A stretch of 43,726 bases of DNA from a virus. The stretch lies in the IMG/VR virus record IMGVR_UViG_3300030109_002027, positions 1-43,726 of that record. One strand, given 5' to 3'. This document shows, one piece after another, positions 32,654 through 40,381 of the stretch. The notes under the pieces were generated by a model. The model searched no databases. It was not told the DNA's origin and was given only the letters and a program-made list of their open reading frames with translations. Position 1 is the first letter of the stretch. Every line of letters starts with the position of its first letter. Made by a program: the position numbers and the translations under genes.

Positions 32654-34582
32654 TCAGTTGTTGTAGGAAGCATCTGAAACGTGTGAGCCGCTGCCTATCA
32701 TCTTAGCCTGTATAGCCTTTGCTGCACCTAGAGTAGTAGCATCATAGAACGCTTGGAACCCTACAGACATTCTGTTGGGGTCACGCCCGCTGACTGATGC
32801 TTCGGGTGCCTCAAACCTAACGTTGTAGAACTCAAACTCAAGTTTATCTGCTGCATCCTCACTCTTGAAGACTATCTTGATAGCATTCTTACCAGCACCG
32901 GGCTGAATCTTGTGGACACTCTCGCCAGTAAGCGCGTCGTAGGTAGGCTCGTTCACGTAGTCTGCTGTATCGCTGTAAAGAACCTCGTTGAACTCCATAG
33001 TGCCGCTAATCTCTCTTGTCTGAGTTGGGGGCGCCTTGGTGAAAGACCTGTTACCAACAGCGTAAGCCGAATCAAGGTCACGGTTGATGTTTATCTCAAA
33101 GGAAATCTGCTGAACCTTAACAGTCTTATCTGGGAAGTCCTCAAAGTAAACTTCCGCATCTGCGAAGTGGAGAGCGTCTACTGCTATACCAGCGAAATCA
33201 ACGTCTGTTCGTAGTGATGAAGTAGACTCTTCATTCTTGCCTATGAAGTCTACAGAAGCCATAACGTACTCATTCAGGTTAGCGCTCATGCTGAGTTTGG
33301 AGGCCACCATTCCGGTAAAGGTGTGCTCCCTGTCTCCCCTACCAACCCTCATAGTGAAGGAAGGGTAAGCGTGCGTTGAAAGCACAGGCTCGTTGAAGAT
33401 GTGAGTTCTTGCTGCCCCCATGTTTACTATTCCGGCGGCGTTTCCGCTACCGTTGGTAATTCCACCTGAAGTAAGTCCACCTATTGCTGCACCTGCCGCA
33501 CCTGCGAAGGAAGCGGTAGGAACACCAGAGTAACCTACTCCGGGGTTTACTATGTAAGCCTGTGTTACTCTGTAAGAGTAAAGCATTGTATTTGCGGGTA
33601 TTACCTGCCTGTTGCTACCATCTAGGTCTAGTTGTGTAGCGCTTGAGTGGTCGCCCTTTACATCACCTCCAAATTTAATTGTTGTACCATCCGTGTGATA
33701 GAAGTAAAGTTTGTCATTGTCATTCAAAAGCGCTCTGTTTGCTACTGCGGCTTCTGCGGCTGTACCGTCGCTTGAAAGATAGTTATGATACTTTGAAGCG
33801 CCCGTTAGACTTCTTATTTCTGTCATTTGGTCTGTCCCTACAGCAAAAGCGGAAGAAGAGTTTGCGGCTACTTGGGCCGCAGGTGCAACACCTGTAGATA
33901 CTAACTCAACCTTGCAGACTAACTCTGCATTCTCTGTACCGAAGTTAGAAGCAAGAGGAACGCTGAAAGTTCCGGCGGCTGTGTAAGCACCACCCCTGTT
34001 AGTCATCTTAACGTGGTCAGCAAATGCAGCGCCTTCGTCTGTTGCTGGAAGGAAAGCGTATAGTATCTTACCCATGAAGTCATCAGGTTGTACTGCTAGG
34101 TTTATGGTACCCTCACCGTACTGTGTGCTTGTGACTGCCTTTGATGCAACCTGTCGGCTCATGTCAGAGCGAGTAAGCAACTCAAAGGTCTGCTTCATGG
34201 ATTCGTCATCTACTTCTCCGTAGGTAACTCCCTTGCTGGGTTGCCTTGTCCCCACAGTAAAAGTTCCACTAGAACCTCCGGCAGTAGCGGCGTCTAGGGT
34301 TATGTCTCCCGTCACAAGAGCGCTTGTGTAGCCTTGTCCATGATTAGTTATTTGTGGGTTTGATAGAACACCAGATGTTATGACAATTGTACCTGTAGCG
34401 CCGTATCCGCCCTTTACGAGTGAATCCTTAGTACCAGCAGTCCAAGTGCCTGTACCCGTACCACCACTAAGATATCCAGAACCACCAGCCAATTGAGCAA
34501 TGCTCGTAACTATTCCATTTTCTACGCCGTAAGCGGCTTCTTTTTCTATTGCAACATAACGATTTGTCCAGTCTACACCCAT
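32654..34582 (-). CDS. Major tail tube protein
   Basis: 642 residues from ATG 34582, which has AGAGGT nine bases upstream; a GTG at 34603 in frame is less likely. The first residues MGVDWTNRYVAIEKEAAYG and the final ones (VGRGDREHTFTGMVASKLSM, then NANINRD-like tube strands) resemble siphovirus tube proteins. Two inserts of Gly-rich repeats (SGYLSGGTGTGTWTAG, HGQGYTSALV and NPGVGYSGVPTASF) probably form surface decoration, which explains the unusual length (typical tubes about 200-400). Located just before the chaperone and tape measure genes. It should be the most abundant tail protein. Confidence 0.65.
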   Translation of the reverse strand: MGVDWTNRYVAIEKEAAYGVENGIVTSIAQLAGGSGYLSGGTGTGTWTAGTKDSLVKGGYGATGTIVITSGVLSNPQITNHGQGYTSALVTGDITLDAATAGGSSGTFTVGTRQPSKGVTYGEVDDESMKQTFELLTRSDMSRQVASKAVTSTQYGEGTINLAVQPDDFMGKILYAFLPATDEGAAFADHVKMTNRGGAYTAAGTFSVPLASNFGTENAELVCKVELVSTGVAPAAQVAANSSSAFAVGTDQMTEIRSLTGASKYHNYLSSDGTAAEAAVANRALLNDNDKLYFYHTDGTTIKFGGDVKGDHSSATQLDLDGSNRQVIPANTMLYSYRVTQAYIVNPGVGYSGVPTASFAGAAGAAIGGLTSGGITNGSGNAAGIVNMGAARTHIFNEPVLSTHAYPSFTMRVGRGDREHTFTGMVASKLSMSANLNEYVMASVDFIGKNEESTSSLRTDVDFAGIAVDALHFADAEVYFEDFPDKTVKVQQISFEININRDLDSAYAVGNRSFTKAPPTQTREISGTMEFNEVLYSDTADYVNEPTYDALTGESVHKIQPGAGKNAIKIVFKSEDAADKLEFEFYNVRFEAPEASVSGRDPNRMSVGFQAFYDATTLGAAKAIQAKMIGSGSHVSDASYNN

Positions 34583-34628
34583 GAGGATACCTCTATATGT
34601 CACGTTTACGGCCCAAGTGTGCTATAAG
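34583..34628 (-). promoter_or_regulatory. Possible late promoter of the tail-tube gene
   Basis: On the minus strand an ACTTATAGC box (first T near 34627) lies about 45 bases before the tube ATG, and AGAGGT precedes that ATG, the same geometry as promoter copy 4 on the other arm but with different sequence. Weak, by eye only. Confidence 0.35.
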
Positions 34629-34630
34629 TA

Positions 34631-35692
34631 TTACCGACGAGTCATCTTTATTCTGCGCCTATATGTGAGGGTTAATCTGTGTGTGCAGATAATATCATCA
34701 TCATCTACTCTAGTATCTAGTGTGGCTTCGTGACTATCTAGACTGTCAGTAGTGCCATTTAAGCCTGTCGAAGTATAGAGTTCATCGAATATCTCACCCA
34801 TGATATTTAAACCACTCATATAGGCATTCTCATAATTAGTTCCCTTAGTAGTTACAAATATATCGACAGAATACATTTGCTGCACAGACGACCCAGACAA
34901 AGCATCAAATTCTGGCGAGGAGATATTCTCTAAGTAGACATGGACAAATGGCGTGCCTAGTTTTCTAACATTAGAAGCAGATAAATCATAGGCATATACT
35001 ATGTTAGCATCGTTTACTTGCGTTTTTAGGAAAGGCTTGTTACTCTTCTGTAGGTGGTCTACTATGCCCAGAGCCATCCTCACGTGAATATCCTGTGCAA
35101 AGTCTGCACCCATTAACTCTCTAGGGTCAAAAGCACCAAACCTACTGTAATAGACGCTATGCCACTTCACATTACCGCTAGTATTTCCCCAAGATACTGT
35201 ATTAGTTCCGCTAGAGGCAGCAGTCAGAGAAATGAAATCATCAACTGCGTCATCATTTTCTATAATCTCATACCTATAGCATTTTGCCGCACCAGTAGAA
35301 TCTAGAGTTAGCCTGAGCATAATAGGTACTGAGTCATTCTCACTAACTCCCAAATCTAAATCAGTAAAATTAACAGTAGTAGCCCCTACTACTTTTAGCC
35401 CTGTCATAGTACCTGTTGATTTAATTTCTATTTTATGTGAGCCATTTGCAAGAGTTAAAATAACTGCGTCGTTATCTGGGGCAGTAGCAAAAGTAAAACA
35501 AGCAAGCAAGGTCAAAGAATTATCATCTGCATCAGGAGTTATAGACCAAGTACCGTTAGTGATAACCCAAGAGCCATCAACAGCAGACCCACCGCTACCT
35601 GACCAACTATCATTACTATTTCCACCGGGCGACGCTGGGTTTAAGCCAGTCATCCTAGCATTCCAATATTGATTCTTAGTTGCTATAGCCAT
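34631..35692 (-). CDS. Tail terminator/completion-like protein with lectin-like N-terminus
   Basis: 353 residues. Residues about 25-185 are beta-rich with the look of a concanavalin/laminin-G lectin domain (GSWVITNGTWSITPDADDNS, then VPIMLRLTLDSTG). The last 160 residues (VRMALGIVDHLQKS, FVHVYLENISSPEF, SVDIFVTTKGTNY and MGEIFDELYTSTGL) have the alternation of gpU-like tail terminators. A lectin-like domain on a terminator is unusual. It lies between the gp10-like neck gene and the tail tube, the normal terminator slot. Confidence 0.5.
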   Translation of the reverse strand: MAIATKNQYWNARMTGLNPASPGGNSNDSWSGSGGSAVDGSWVITNGTWSITPDADDNSLTLLACFTFATAPDNDAVILTLANGSHKIEIKSTGTMTGLKVVGATTVNFTDLDLGVSENDSVPIMLRLTLDSTGAAKCYRYEIIENDDAVDDFISLTAASSGTNTVSWGNTSGNVKWHSVYYSRFGAFDPRELMGADFAQDIHVRMALGIVDHLQKSNKPFLKTQVNDANIVYAYDLSASNVRKLGTPFVHVYLENISSPEFDALSGSSVQQMYSVDIFVTTKGTNYENAYMSGLNIMGEIFDELYTSTGLNGTTDSLDSHEATLDTRVDDDDIICTHRLTLTYRRRIKMTRR

Positions 35693-35693
35693 A

Positions 35694-36320
35694 TTACCTA
35701 GTCCTTATCTTACTGATATACTGCTGGAAGTCCTTGAAACCACTCTTTCTTTCTATATTCCTAGCCGTGTTCGACCAACCTTGCTCTATGCCTTCCATAA
35801 CTCTTTCTCTTACCTTTCTTTCGATATTCTCCATTCCCTTCTCAATAAATTCAGGCTCAGGGTCTTTGGCTGGGGATATATATCCGGGTTTAACAGGAAA
35901 ATTAAACGTCTTACCTGTGTTTGGGCTATTACCAAAAAACCAAGACGGTCTTTCTCCCGGCGGGTCTTTTAATGGAGAACCCTCGGCTTTTCCTTCTGCT
36001 AGTATTACTGCTAGGTCAGCACCCCTACTACCTATAGCCCTACCTTTTATCGACCCTATCTCTAGTTGTTTGTAATCTCCGTTTGCTTCGTGCATTCTAG
36101 AAGCCACCGTACTTGCAACCTTAGCGCCGATACCACCTACTCTGGGAGTTCCATCTGCGCGAATACGCTGTAGTCTGCTTCTCATATTTTTTGCCTCTTC
36201 CTGACCTATCTCCGAAAGTATTTTTTCGACTTCTATCTTCTGCTCTTTCTCAAAGTCTTTGAGCATTCTCTTAACATTTAATTTAAGTGTGCGCCCTGCT
36301 GATGATTGGTCGAAAGCCAT
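35694..36320 (-). CDS. HK97 gp10-like head-tail (neck) protein
   Basis: 208 residues. An N-terminal helix (KRMLKDFEKEQKIEVEKILS) is followed by EIGQEEAKNMRSRLQRI and a VGGIGAKVASTVASRMHEA stretch; then come AVILAEGKAEGSP and, near the end, EFIEKGMENIERKVRERVMEG. This order of helix, mobile basic loop and helix is the HK97 gp10 pattern. It joins the neck to the tail. Its place between the connector (36329) and the terminator gene agrees. Confidence 0.7.
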   Translation of the reverse strand: MAFDQSSAGRTLKLNVKRMLKDFEKEQKIEVEKILSEIGQEEAKNMRSRLQRIRADGTPRVGGIGAKVASTVASRMHEANGDYKQLEIGSIKGRAIGSRGADLAVILAEGKAEGSPLKDPPGERPSWFFGNSPNTGKTFNFPVKPGYISPAKDPEPEFIEKGMENIERKVRERVMEGIEQGWSNTARNIERKSGFKDFQQYISKIRTR

Positions 36321-36328
36321 ACAACCAC

Positions 36329-36853
36329 CTAATTAACCGTTCCCAAATGGGCTAGTCTTTTAAGATTCAAAGTACCTCTTTCTCTCAAAACTGCACCACC
36401 TTTTTCACTTAGTATAGTACCACCTTCATCTTCCATATAAAATGCAGCCGCTAAATCAGCACATATTTCTCTAAGAACGTGTGCCATCTCTCCTTCTTGG
36501 ACTGTTACGTTATCGGCGTGGTCAGCAGAAACACCAGTAACACCACTAAGGGTATGGGTGCTTTTTCCTGTCCACTTAAATGAGTCACCGTCTATATTAC
36601 CCTCACCAGCGCTGCTGAAGGCCGTTCCCGAGGTCAGCACTAGGGTGGTAGCACCGGCAGAAATGGCGCCGTCTAACGTCGTTTCTGCTACCTCCCTTGA
36701 GGGAGCATCTCTACCATAGTCTCTAAACTCTTGGTCTACTTCTATAGAAGCCCTGCGTATTGCTAAATCTAACTTACTAGACGCTTGAGTTCGTTGAGCG
36801 TTGTTAAGACCTAACCTAACACCAACATCAGACTGTGAACAATAAGATACCAT
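36329..36853 (-). CDS. Head-tail connector-like protein (adaptor)
   Basis: 174 residues. The N-terminal helices (DVGVRLGLNNAQRTQASSKL, then AIRRASIEVDQEFRDYG) look like the gp6/gp15-type DNA packaging adaptor. A beta insertion (about 58-105, DGAISAGATTLVLTSGTAFS, then FKWTGKSTHTLSGVTG) is followed by helices (REICADLAAAFYMED). The insertion matches a module in the giant tail protein. It would attach to the portal, whose gene is not in the window. Its end overlaps the next gene's start. Confidence 0.65.
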   Translation of the reverse strand: MVSYCSQSDVGVRLGLNNAQRTQASSKLDLAIRRASIEVDQEFRDYGRDAPSREVAETTLDGAISAGATTLVLTSGTAFSSAGEGNIDGDSFKWTGKSTHTLSGVTGVSADHADNVTVQEGEMAHVLREICADLAAAFYMEDEGGTILSEKGGAVLRERGTLNLKRLAHLGTVN

Positions 36854-37007
36854 ATATTCCTAACACTCCCATTATCAGATAAAGCATACGCTTCTGCTGT
36901 CTTTTTAAGGTAGCAAGTGATTCTTCAAGGTTGTCCTTTTCACGTTCTATACGAGAAAGTTTTGCTTCTACCCATCTAAACCAAGCAGTAGCCATCTTTC
37001 CCATCAT
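36828..37007 (-). CDS. Small coiled-coil membrane protein (59 aa)
   Basis: ATG 37007 (MMGKMATAW) chosen because it overlaps the stop of the upstream gene (37009-37011); a further upstream TTG is less likely. Helix AKLSRIEREKDNLEESLATL is a strong coiled coil, followed by a C-terminal membrane segment (MLYLIMGVLGIYGILLFTV). It is the third of three consecutive small membrane proteins and the last before the connector. A lysis or virion membrane-contact role is inferred only from layout. Confidence 0.5.
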   Translation of the reverse strand: MMGKMATAWFRWVEAKLSRIEREKDNLEESLATLKRQQKRMLYLIMGVLGIYGILLFTV

Positions 37008-37008
37008 C

Positions 37009-37251
37009 TCACATCTGCGAGGAAACTCCCATAGCACCTGCTACTATAGCAATTAAAGCAAAAATTACCTTTTGCATATTAGCCATATAAGAGGCTATAA
37101 GTCCATTAGTTACTTCTAATTCTGTAGCAACCTTAGTAAGACCAGTCTTCATATCCATCTGAGATTGAACTAACTGCTCAATCACTCTATCGTGACGTTC
37201 AACGGTTTGTTCAAGGCCTTCTAGTTTTATTTCTAAAACCTCTTCGCTCAT
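37009..37251 (-). CDS. Coiled-coil/TM protein, XhlA- or holin-like
   Basis: 80 residues. Heptad-rich helix (EIKLEGLEQTVERHDRVIEQ, then LVQSQMDMKTGLTKVATELE) and one C-terminal membrane segment (VIFALIAIVAGAMGV). The layout is that of XhlA-type holin-associated proteins in phages. No holin with two or more segments lies beside it; the neighbours have one segment each. ATG overlaps the end of the SAP gene by four bases. Confidence 0.5.
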   Translation of the reverse strand: MSEEVLEIKLEGLEQTVERHDRVIEQLVQSQMDMKTGLTKVATELEVTNGLIASYMANMQKVIFALIAIVAGAMGVSSQM

Positions 37252-37613
37252 TCGGCTTCCTCAAGTCTTGCTATTAACTCGGATTTTACACCACTAACTG
37301 ATAGACCTTTTTCCTTAAGCAACTGTTTTAACTCGGCAACTTTGTACTCAGAGTAAACCTTTTCGATGACAGCGATTTGCTCCTCTGCCTCTTCTAGTTT
37401 ATCCTTTCCTTCTCTGGCGGCATCCATTAACTCATCCAGAGTTATTTCCCCATCTGCCATCATCATTTTATATTTCTTATATCCCCACGCTGCTAGACCT
37501 AGCAGAGCACCACCGGCTACTAAAACCACTTCAATGTCGTCAAAGATACTAGACGTTGCTGCTTCTACGCAGTCTGCTACGCAATCTGCTACTGTTGTAT
37601 TATTTTCGCTCAT
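37248..37613 (-). CDS. Membrane-anchored protein with SAP domain
   Basis: 121 residues from ATG 37613, with AGGTGAG upstream; a GTG at 37622 is in frame. Short N-terminus with Cys (VADCVADCVEAA), one membrane segment at about 28-44 (EVVLVAGGALLGLAAWGY), an acidic coiled helix (LMDAAREGKDKLEEAEEQIA), and residues 90-120 (YKVAELKQLLKEKGLSVSGV, then KSELIARLEE) that match a SAP domain, usually a DNA- or chromatin-binding motif. A membrane anchor with a DNA-binding tail is unusual for a viral structural-arm gene. It may link DNA to the envelope or act at DNA entry or exit; this is inference. The TM may instead be a signal anchor. Confidence 0.6.
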   Translation of the reverse strand: MSENNTTVADCVADCVEAATSSIFDDIEVVLVAGGALLGLAAWGYKKYKMMMADGEITLDELMDAAREGKDKLEEAEEQIAVIEKVYSEYKVAELKQLLKEKGLSVSGVKSELIARLEEAE

Positions 37614-37618
37614 TTTTC

Positions 37619-37789
37619 TCACCTATCATATATTATTTGTCTAACTGCCGACATTGGAATTACTGTAAAGTGCCTTTCTTCGCCGTGGCGATATATCTTG
37701 TAGCCGTGGGGTGTCTCTTCAATGTTTACCTTAGTGTAGGACTTCTCAGGGGCTTGATAAACTATTTTTCCTAGTCTCTTTTCCACCAT
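37619..37789 (-). CDS. Small hypothetical protein (56 aa)
   Basis: ATG 37789 and TGA at 37619-37621. The product is basic, with beta-like alternation (KIVYQAPEKSYTKVNIEETP, then YKIYRHGEERHFTVIP) and a helical end. There is no membrane segment. A GTTAAATAG box lies about 26 bases upstream on the minus strand. It directly precedes the SAP gene. Function unknown. Confidence 0.45.
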   Translation of the reverse strand: MVEKRLGKIVYQAPEKSYTKVNIEETPHGYKIYRHGEERHFTVIPMSAVRQIIYDR

Positions 37790-37866
37790 AAAATCACACT
37801 ACCACTACTATTTAACGGATAATCGCACCAATTTTTTTCAAAATCCATCGTGCAATTCCATCCACA

Positions 37867-38085
37867 TCAGTCATCTGACTCTTCCTCGGCCTCGTCTTCA
37901 CTAGGCCCAAGAGTCATTTCTTCGTTTCTTGCGGCAACCTGTTGTGAGATTTCAGCAATATCGCGCTTTAGACCCATAAGAACACTATCAATATCATTGA
38001 CTGCCTTCTCCATAAGTCTTAGCCAAACCAAACGGTCTGACGCAACCTGCCTCATCATCTCTACTTCGCTCATCTCTTCACTCAT
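37867..38085 (-). CDS. Small acidic coiled-coil protein (72 aa)
   Basis: ATG 38085 with GAGAGGT six bases upstream. Helix VASDRLVWLRLMEKAVNDID runs into SVLMGLKRDIAEISQQVAAR as a coiled coil, and the end is a low-complexity acidic tail (GPSEDEAEEESDD). No domain recognised. An AT-rich CTTAAATAG lies about 28 bases upstream, which could be a late promoter for the membrane cassette. Confidence 0.45.
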   Translation of the reverse strand: MSEEMSEVEMMRQVASDRLVWLRLMEKAVNDIDSVLMGLKRDIAEISQQVAARNEEMTLGPSEDEAEEESDD

Positions 38086-38116
38086 ACCTCTCGTAGTTAT
38101 GAAGTCTATTTAAGGC
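38086..38116 (-). promoter_or_regulatory. Possible late promoter of the membrane cassette
   Basis: CTTAAATAG (first T near 38113) on the minus strand, about 28 bases before ATG 38085. The same TTAAATAG word precedes ATG 37789 by 26 bases. Two matches only, so weak; the box is unlike the TTTATATGC motif of the other arm. Confidence 0.35.
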
Positions 38117-38117
38117 T

Positions 38118-38327
38118 TTAGTTCATCCAAGAAGGCTTTGTAGGGAAGTTAGCCAATGCTTCTGCCGCCGTATCGTGGTCTTGAGGGAGGGTAAGCAGAG
38201 CCGTCCTGTACGTTGCTAACTCATTCTTCTGCGTCTGCGTCAATGCCGCATACGGTATAGCCAATTGGTACTTATCCATGTTCAATAGCGCAGTATCTCT
38301 TATTCCTCTTAATTCATCCCAATCCAT
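38118..38327 (-). CDS. Tail fibre-linked assembly chaperone-like protein
   Basis: 69 residues: LRGIRDTALLNMDKYQLAIP, then LTQTQKNELATYRTALLTLP and FPTKPSW at the end. This matches the small 'R-x-x-LL-x-x-D-x-x-QLP ... YR-x-x-L-x-x-LP ... FP-x-P' pattern of the phage tail assembly chaperone family that follows tail fibre genes. The place right after the fibre gene agrees. It would help the fibre fold or trimerise. Confidence 0.65.
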   Translation of the reverse strand: MDWDELRGIRDTALLNMDKYQLAIPYAALTQTQKNELATYRTALLTLPQDHDTAAEALANFPTKPSWMN

Positions 38328-38335
38328 CTTATCAC

Positions 38336-40381
38336 CTATATGTCATACACTACCCATAACTGCGCATTAACGTGTTCTATGTCAATCAAATCACCACCAC
38401 TCCTCTGTATTTGTAGTATATCACCTAGCACGAAATCTATATTACTTGCATCACTTAATACTGCTACATCCACTAATATATTGTAATTGTTTGTAGTACC
38501 GATTCTGTTAAGACTGGCAAAATCTATATCAAAATTTACTGATGTCGTACTTCCACCAGTATTAATCTTATGTATTGTCCATGTGTCAGTACCGCTAGTA
38601 GCGAGAGTCTGCCCATAGAAAGCAAACATAGCCATCATAACTTTACCCGCATGAGGCATTGCATAAAAACCCGGATTGGCACTTGATGAGCCACCAACAG
38701 GCACACGAAGATAAACCGCACTCGTACCCATGCTTTGCCTGTCGTAGTACCACATCTGCATGGTGTTGAAAGCATTTCTCATACTAGACCTGATGCCCTC
38801 ACTCGCTATGAGTTTGTCAGTATACATATCGTCTTGCGCTCTAATGTCACCGTTTACATCTAGTTTGTAGGATGGGGTAGTATCGTTTATGCCGACATTA
38901 CCACCGGGCTGAAGAGTCATCCTAACTCCGCCATTAGCCTTAAATTGCAGATTATGGTTGGTAGTAGTACCCATGATAACTGCCGATGTTTGTACCTGCG
39001 TGTGGAATGTGCAGGGTGTAGCGGTCTTAGTATAATACACATTTACCGTACTAGCGCTTGAAACATCTAATAACCCATCGGGGGTATCTGTGCCAATCCC
39101 AACAAATCCATTACCATCGATAACCACTTTTGTAGTTAGGCTTGCACCCGAAGCATCTCCCTCAGAAGTCTTAAACAATAACCGACCATCAAAGTGTCCT
39201 TCTTCGTTTGGGTCTTCTGTCCAAGCCTCAACACTCGCTACCCTAGTAACCGTGTTTGAGTTTTCATTCATAGCAAACGCTAATGTACCAAGATGGAATG
39301 TGTTAGTTCCACCATAGTAGTTATTGGCATCGAAGTTAGCAAGTTCTATTATTGCGGGTTTATCAAATGCCCTACCCGCGACCCTAAGTGTAGCATCACT
39401 AGCAGCCGTTCCGGTATTTGTTCCTGTAAAGTTATTATACCAACCAATAGTCACATCACCGGGAACAGATAAATCCCATTGTGGATTTGTAGTGCCTATT
39501 CCTACGTTGCCTGTATGCCCCACAATAGTAAATCTATCAACAAGAGTATCACCACTACCTCGCACTCTACCAGCAACTCTCAAGTCACTTGAATGGTAGT
39601 CATGTCCTCCGCTATCATCCCCACTTGTGTTGTAAATCATCAAGGTTCTATTTCCATTACTATGCTTTCGGAATAAAATCCTGTTAAGAATATCTCCTGT
39701 GTCTAGGCTTTCTGCAGCAGTAGGATTATGTAGGCACAAGTCCCCATCTCTAATAGTTACTTTTTCAGTAGGGGCAAAAGTTCCAAAACCCACGTTGCTG
39801 TTTCCTCTAACACCACCCATAATAATTGTTCCGTTTTGGCTATTATCGTGCCTCATCAAACCCCAAGTAGCATTACCACTACTCAAAACTGCACCGGAAG
39901 GTAATGTAGCAGTAGACCCGTCACCTTGATAATAAAGAGATAGTCCATATTTATCTGTTAATGCGGTTGTGTTATTATGCTCAGTAAAGAAAATTCTACT
40001 CGACGCTTCCCCATTAGTGCTTGCAGCCAAACCTTCTAGTAATATAGTTCTACCTCCGGTATTATTAACTGCTCTTTTACCCAAAGAGAAAGACTGATGT
40101 GACCCACCTATGCTTATTGTTTCTGATGATACTAGGCTTAACTCAACGCCCGAACCTTCTGTCCTAATCTCACCATCAGCCGTGTAAACTATATCCACGT
40201 TAGAAGAGCCATCACCAACATAAATATCAGCAGATGTATCTCCTATGTCTATAGTACCATCAGCCACAATAGTTAGATTACCGTTTGTATCAAGAGAAAT
40301 AGTAGACTTAGCAGACGCAGTAGTAGGATTGAAAAACTCAATCTTACGAGAAGCCGGGGTTACTCTAACTGAATCTGCCAT
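38336..40381 (-). CDS. Tail fibre protein with NVGIGT repeats
   Basis: 681 residues. The N-terminus (VTPASRKIEFFNPTTASAKS) is followed by beta-rich repeats of the GIGTxxPxxxLxV type (NVGIGTTNPQWDLSVPGDVT, VGIGTDTPDGLLDV, NVGINDTTPSYKLDVNGDI), the usual shaft of trimeric marine phage fibres. The C-terminal 150 residues form the receptor-binding or trimerisation end, without the chaperone (S74) catalytic Ser/Lys pair that I can recognise. Its start overlaps the stop of the next fibre gene (TAATG). It probably binds the host surface. Confidence 0.75.
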   Translation of the reverse strand: MADSVRVTPASRKIEFFNPTTASAKSTISLDTNGNLTIVADGTIDIGDTSADIYVGDGSSNVDIVYTADGEIRTEGSGVELSLVSSETISIGGSHQSFSLGKRAVNNTGGRTILLEGLAASTNGEASSRIFFTEHNNTTALTDKYGLSLYYQGDGSTATLPSGAVLSSGNATWGLMRHDNSQNGTIIMGGVRGNSNVGFGTFAPTEKVTIRDGDLCLHNPTAAESLDTGDILNRILFRKHSNGNRTLMIYNTSGDDSGGHDYHSSDLRVAGRVRGSGDTLVDRFTIVGHTGNVGIGTTNPQWDLSVPGDVTIGWYNNFTGTNTGTAASDATLRVAGRAFDKPAIIELANFDANNYYGGTNTFHLGTLAFAMNENSNTVTRVASVEAWTEDPNEEGHFDGRLLFKTSEGDASGASLTTKVVIDGNGFVGIGTDTPDGLLDVSSASTVNVYYTKTATPCTFHTQVQTSAVIMGTTTNHNLQFKANGGVRMTLQPGGNVGINDTTPSYKLDVNGDIRAQDDMYTDKLIASEGIRSSMRNAFNTMQMWYYDRQSMGTSAVYLRVPVGGSSSANPGFYAMPHAGKVMMAMFAFYGQTLATSGTDTWTIHKINTGGSTTSVNFDIDFASLNRIGTTNNYNILVDVAVLSDASNIDFVLGDILQIQRSGGDLIDIEHVNAQLWVVYDI

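Noticed and set aside
37771-37874. Two tiny frames (20 and 25 residues) in the gap before the 56-residue gene
   Set aside because: Mutually overlapping and very short; one overlaps the next gene. The first (MTDVDGIARWILKKIGAIIR) has an amphipathic look and is coupled to the upstream stop, so it might be real, but nothing further supports it.
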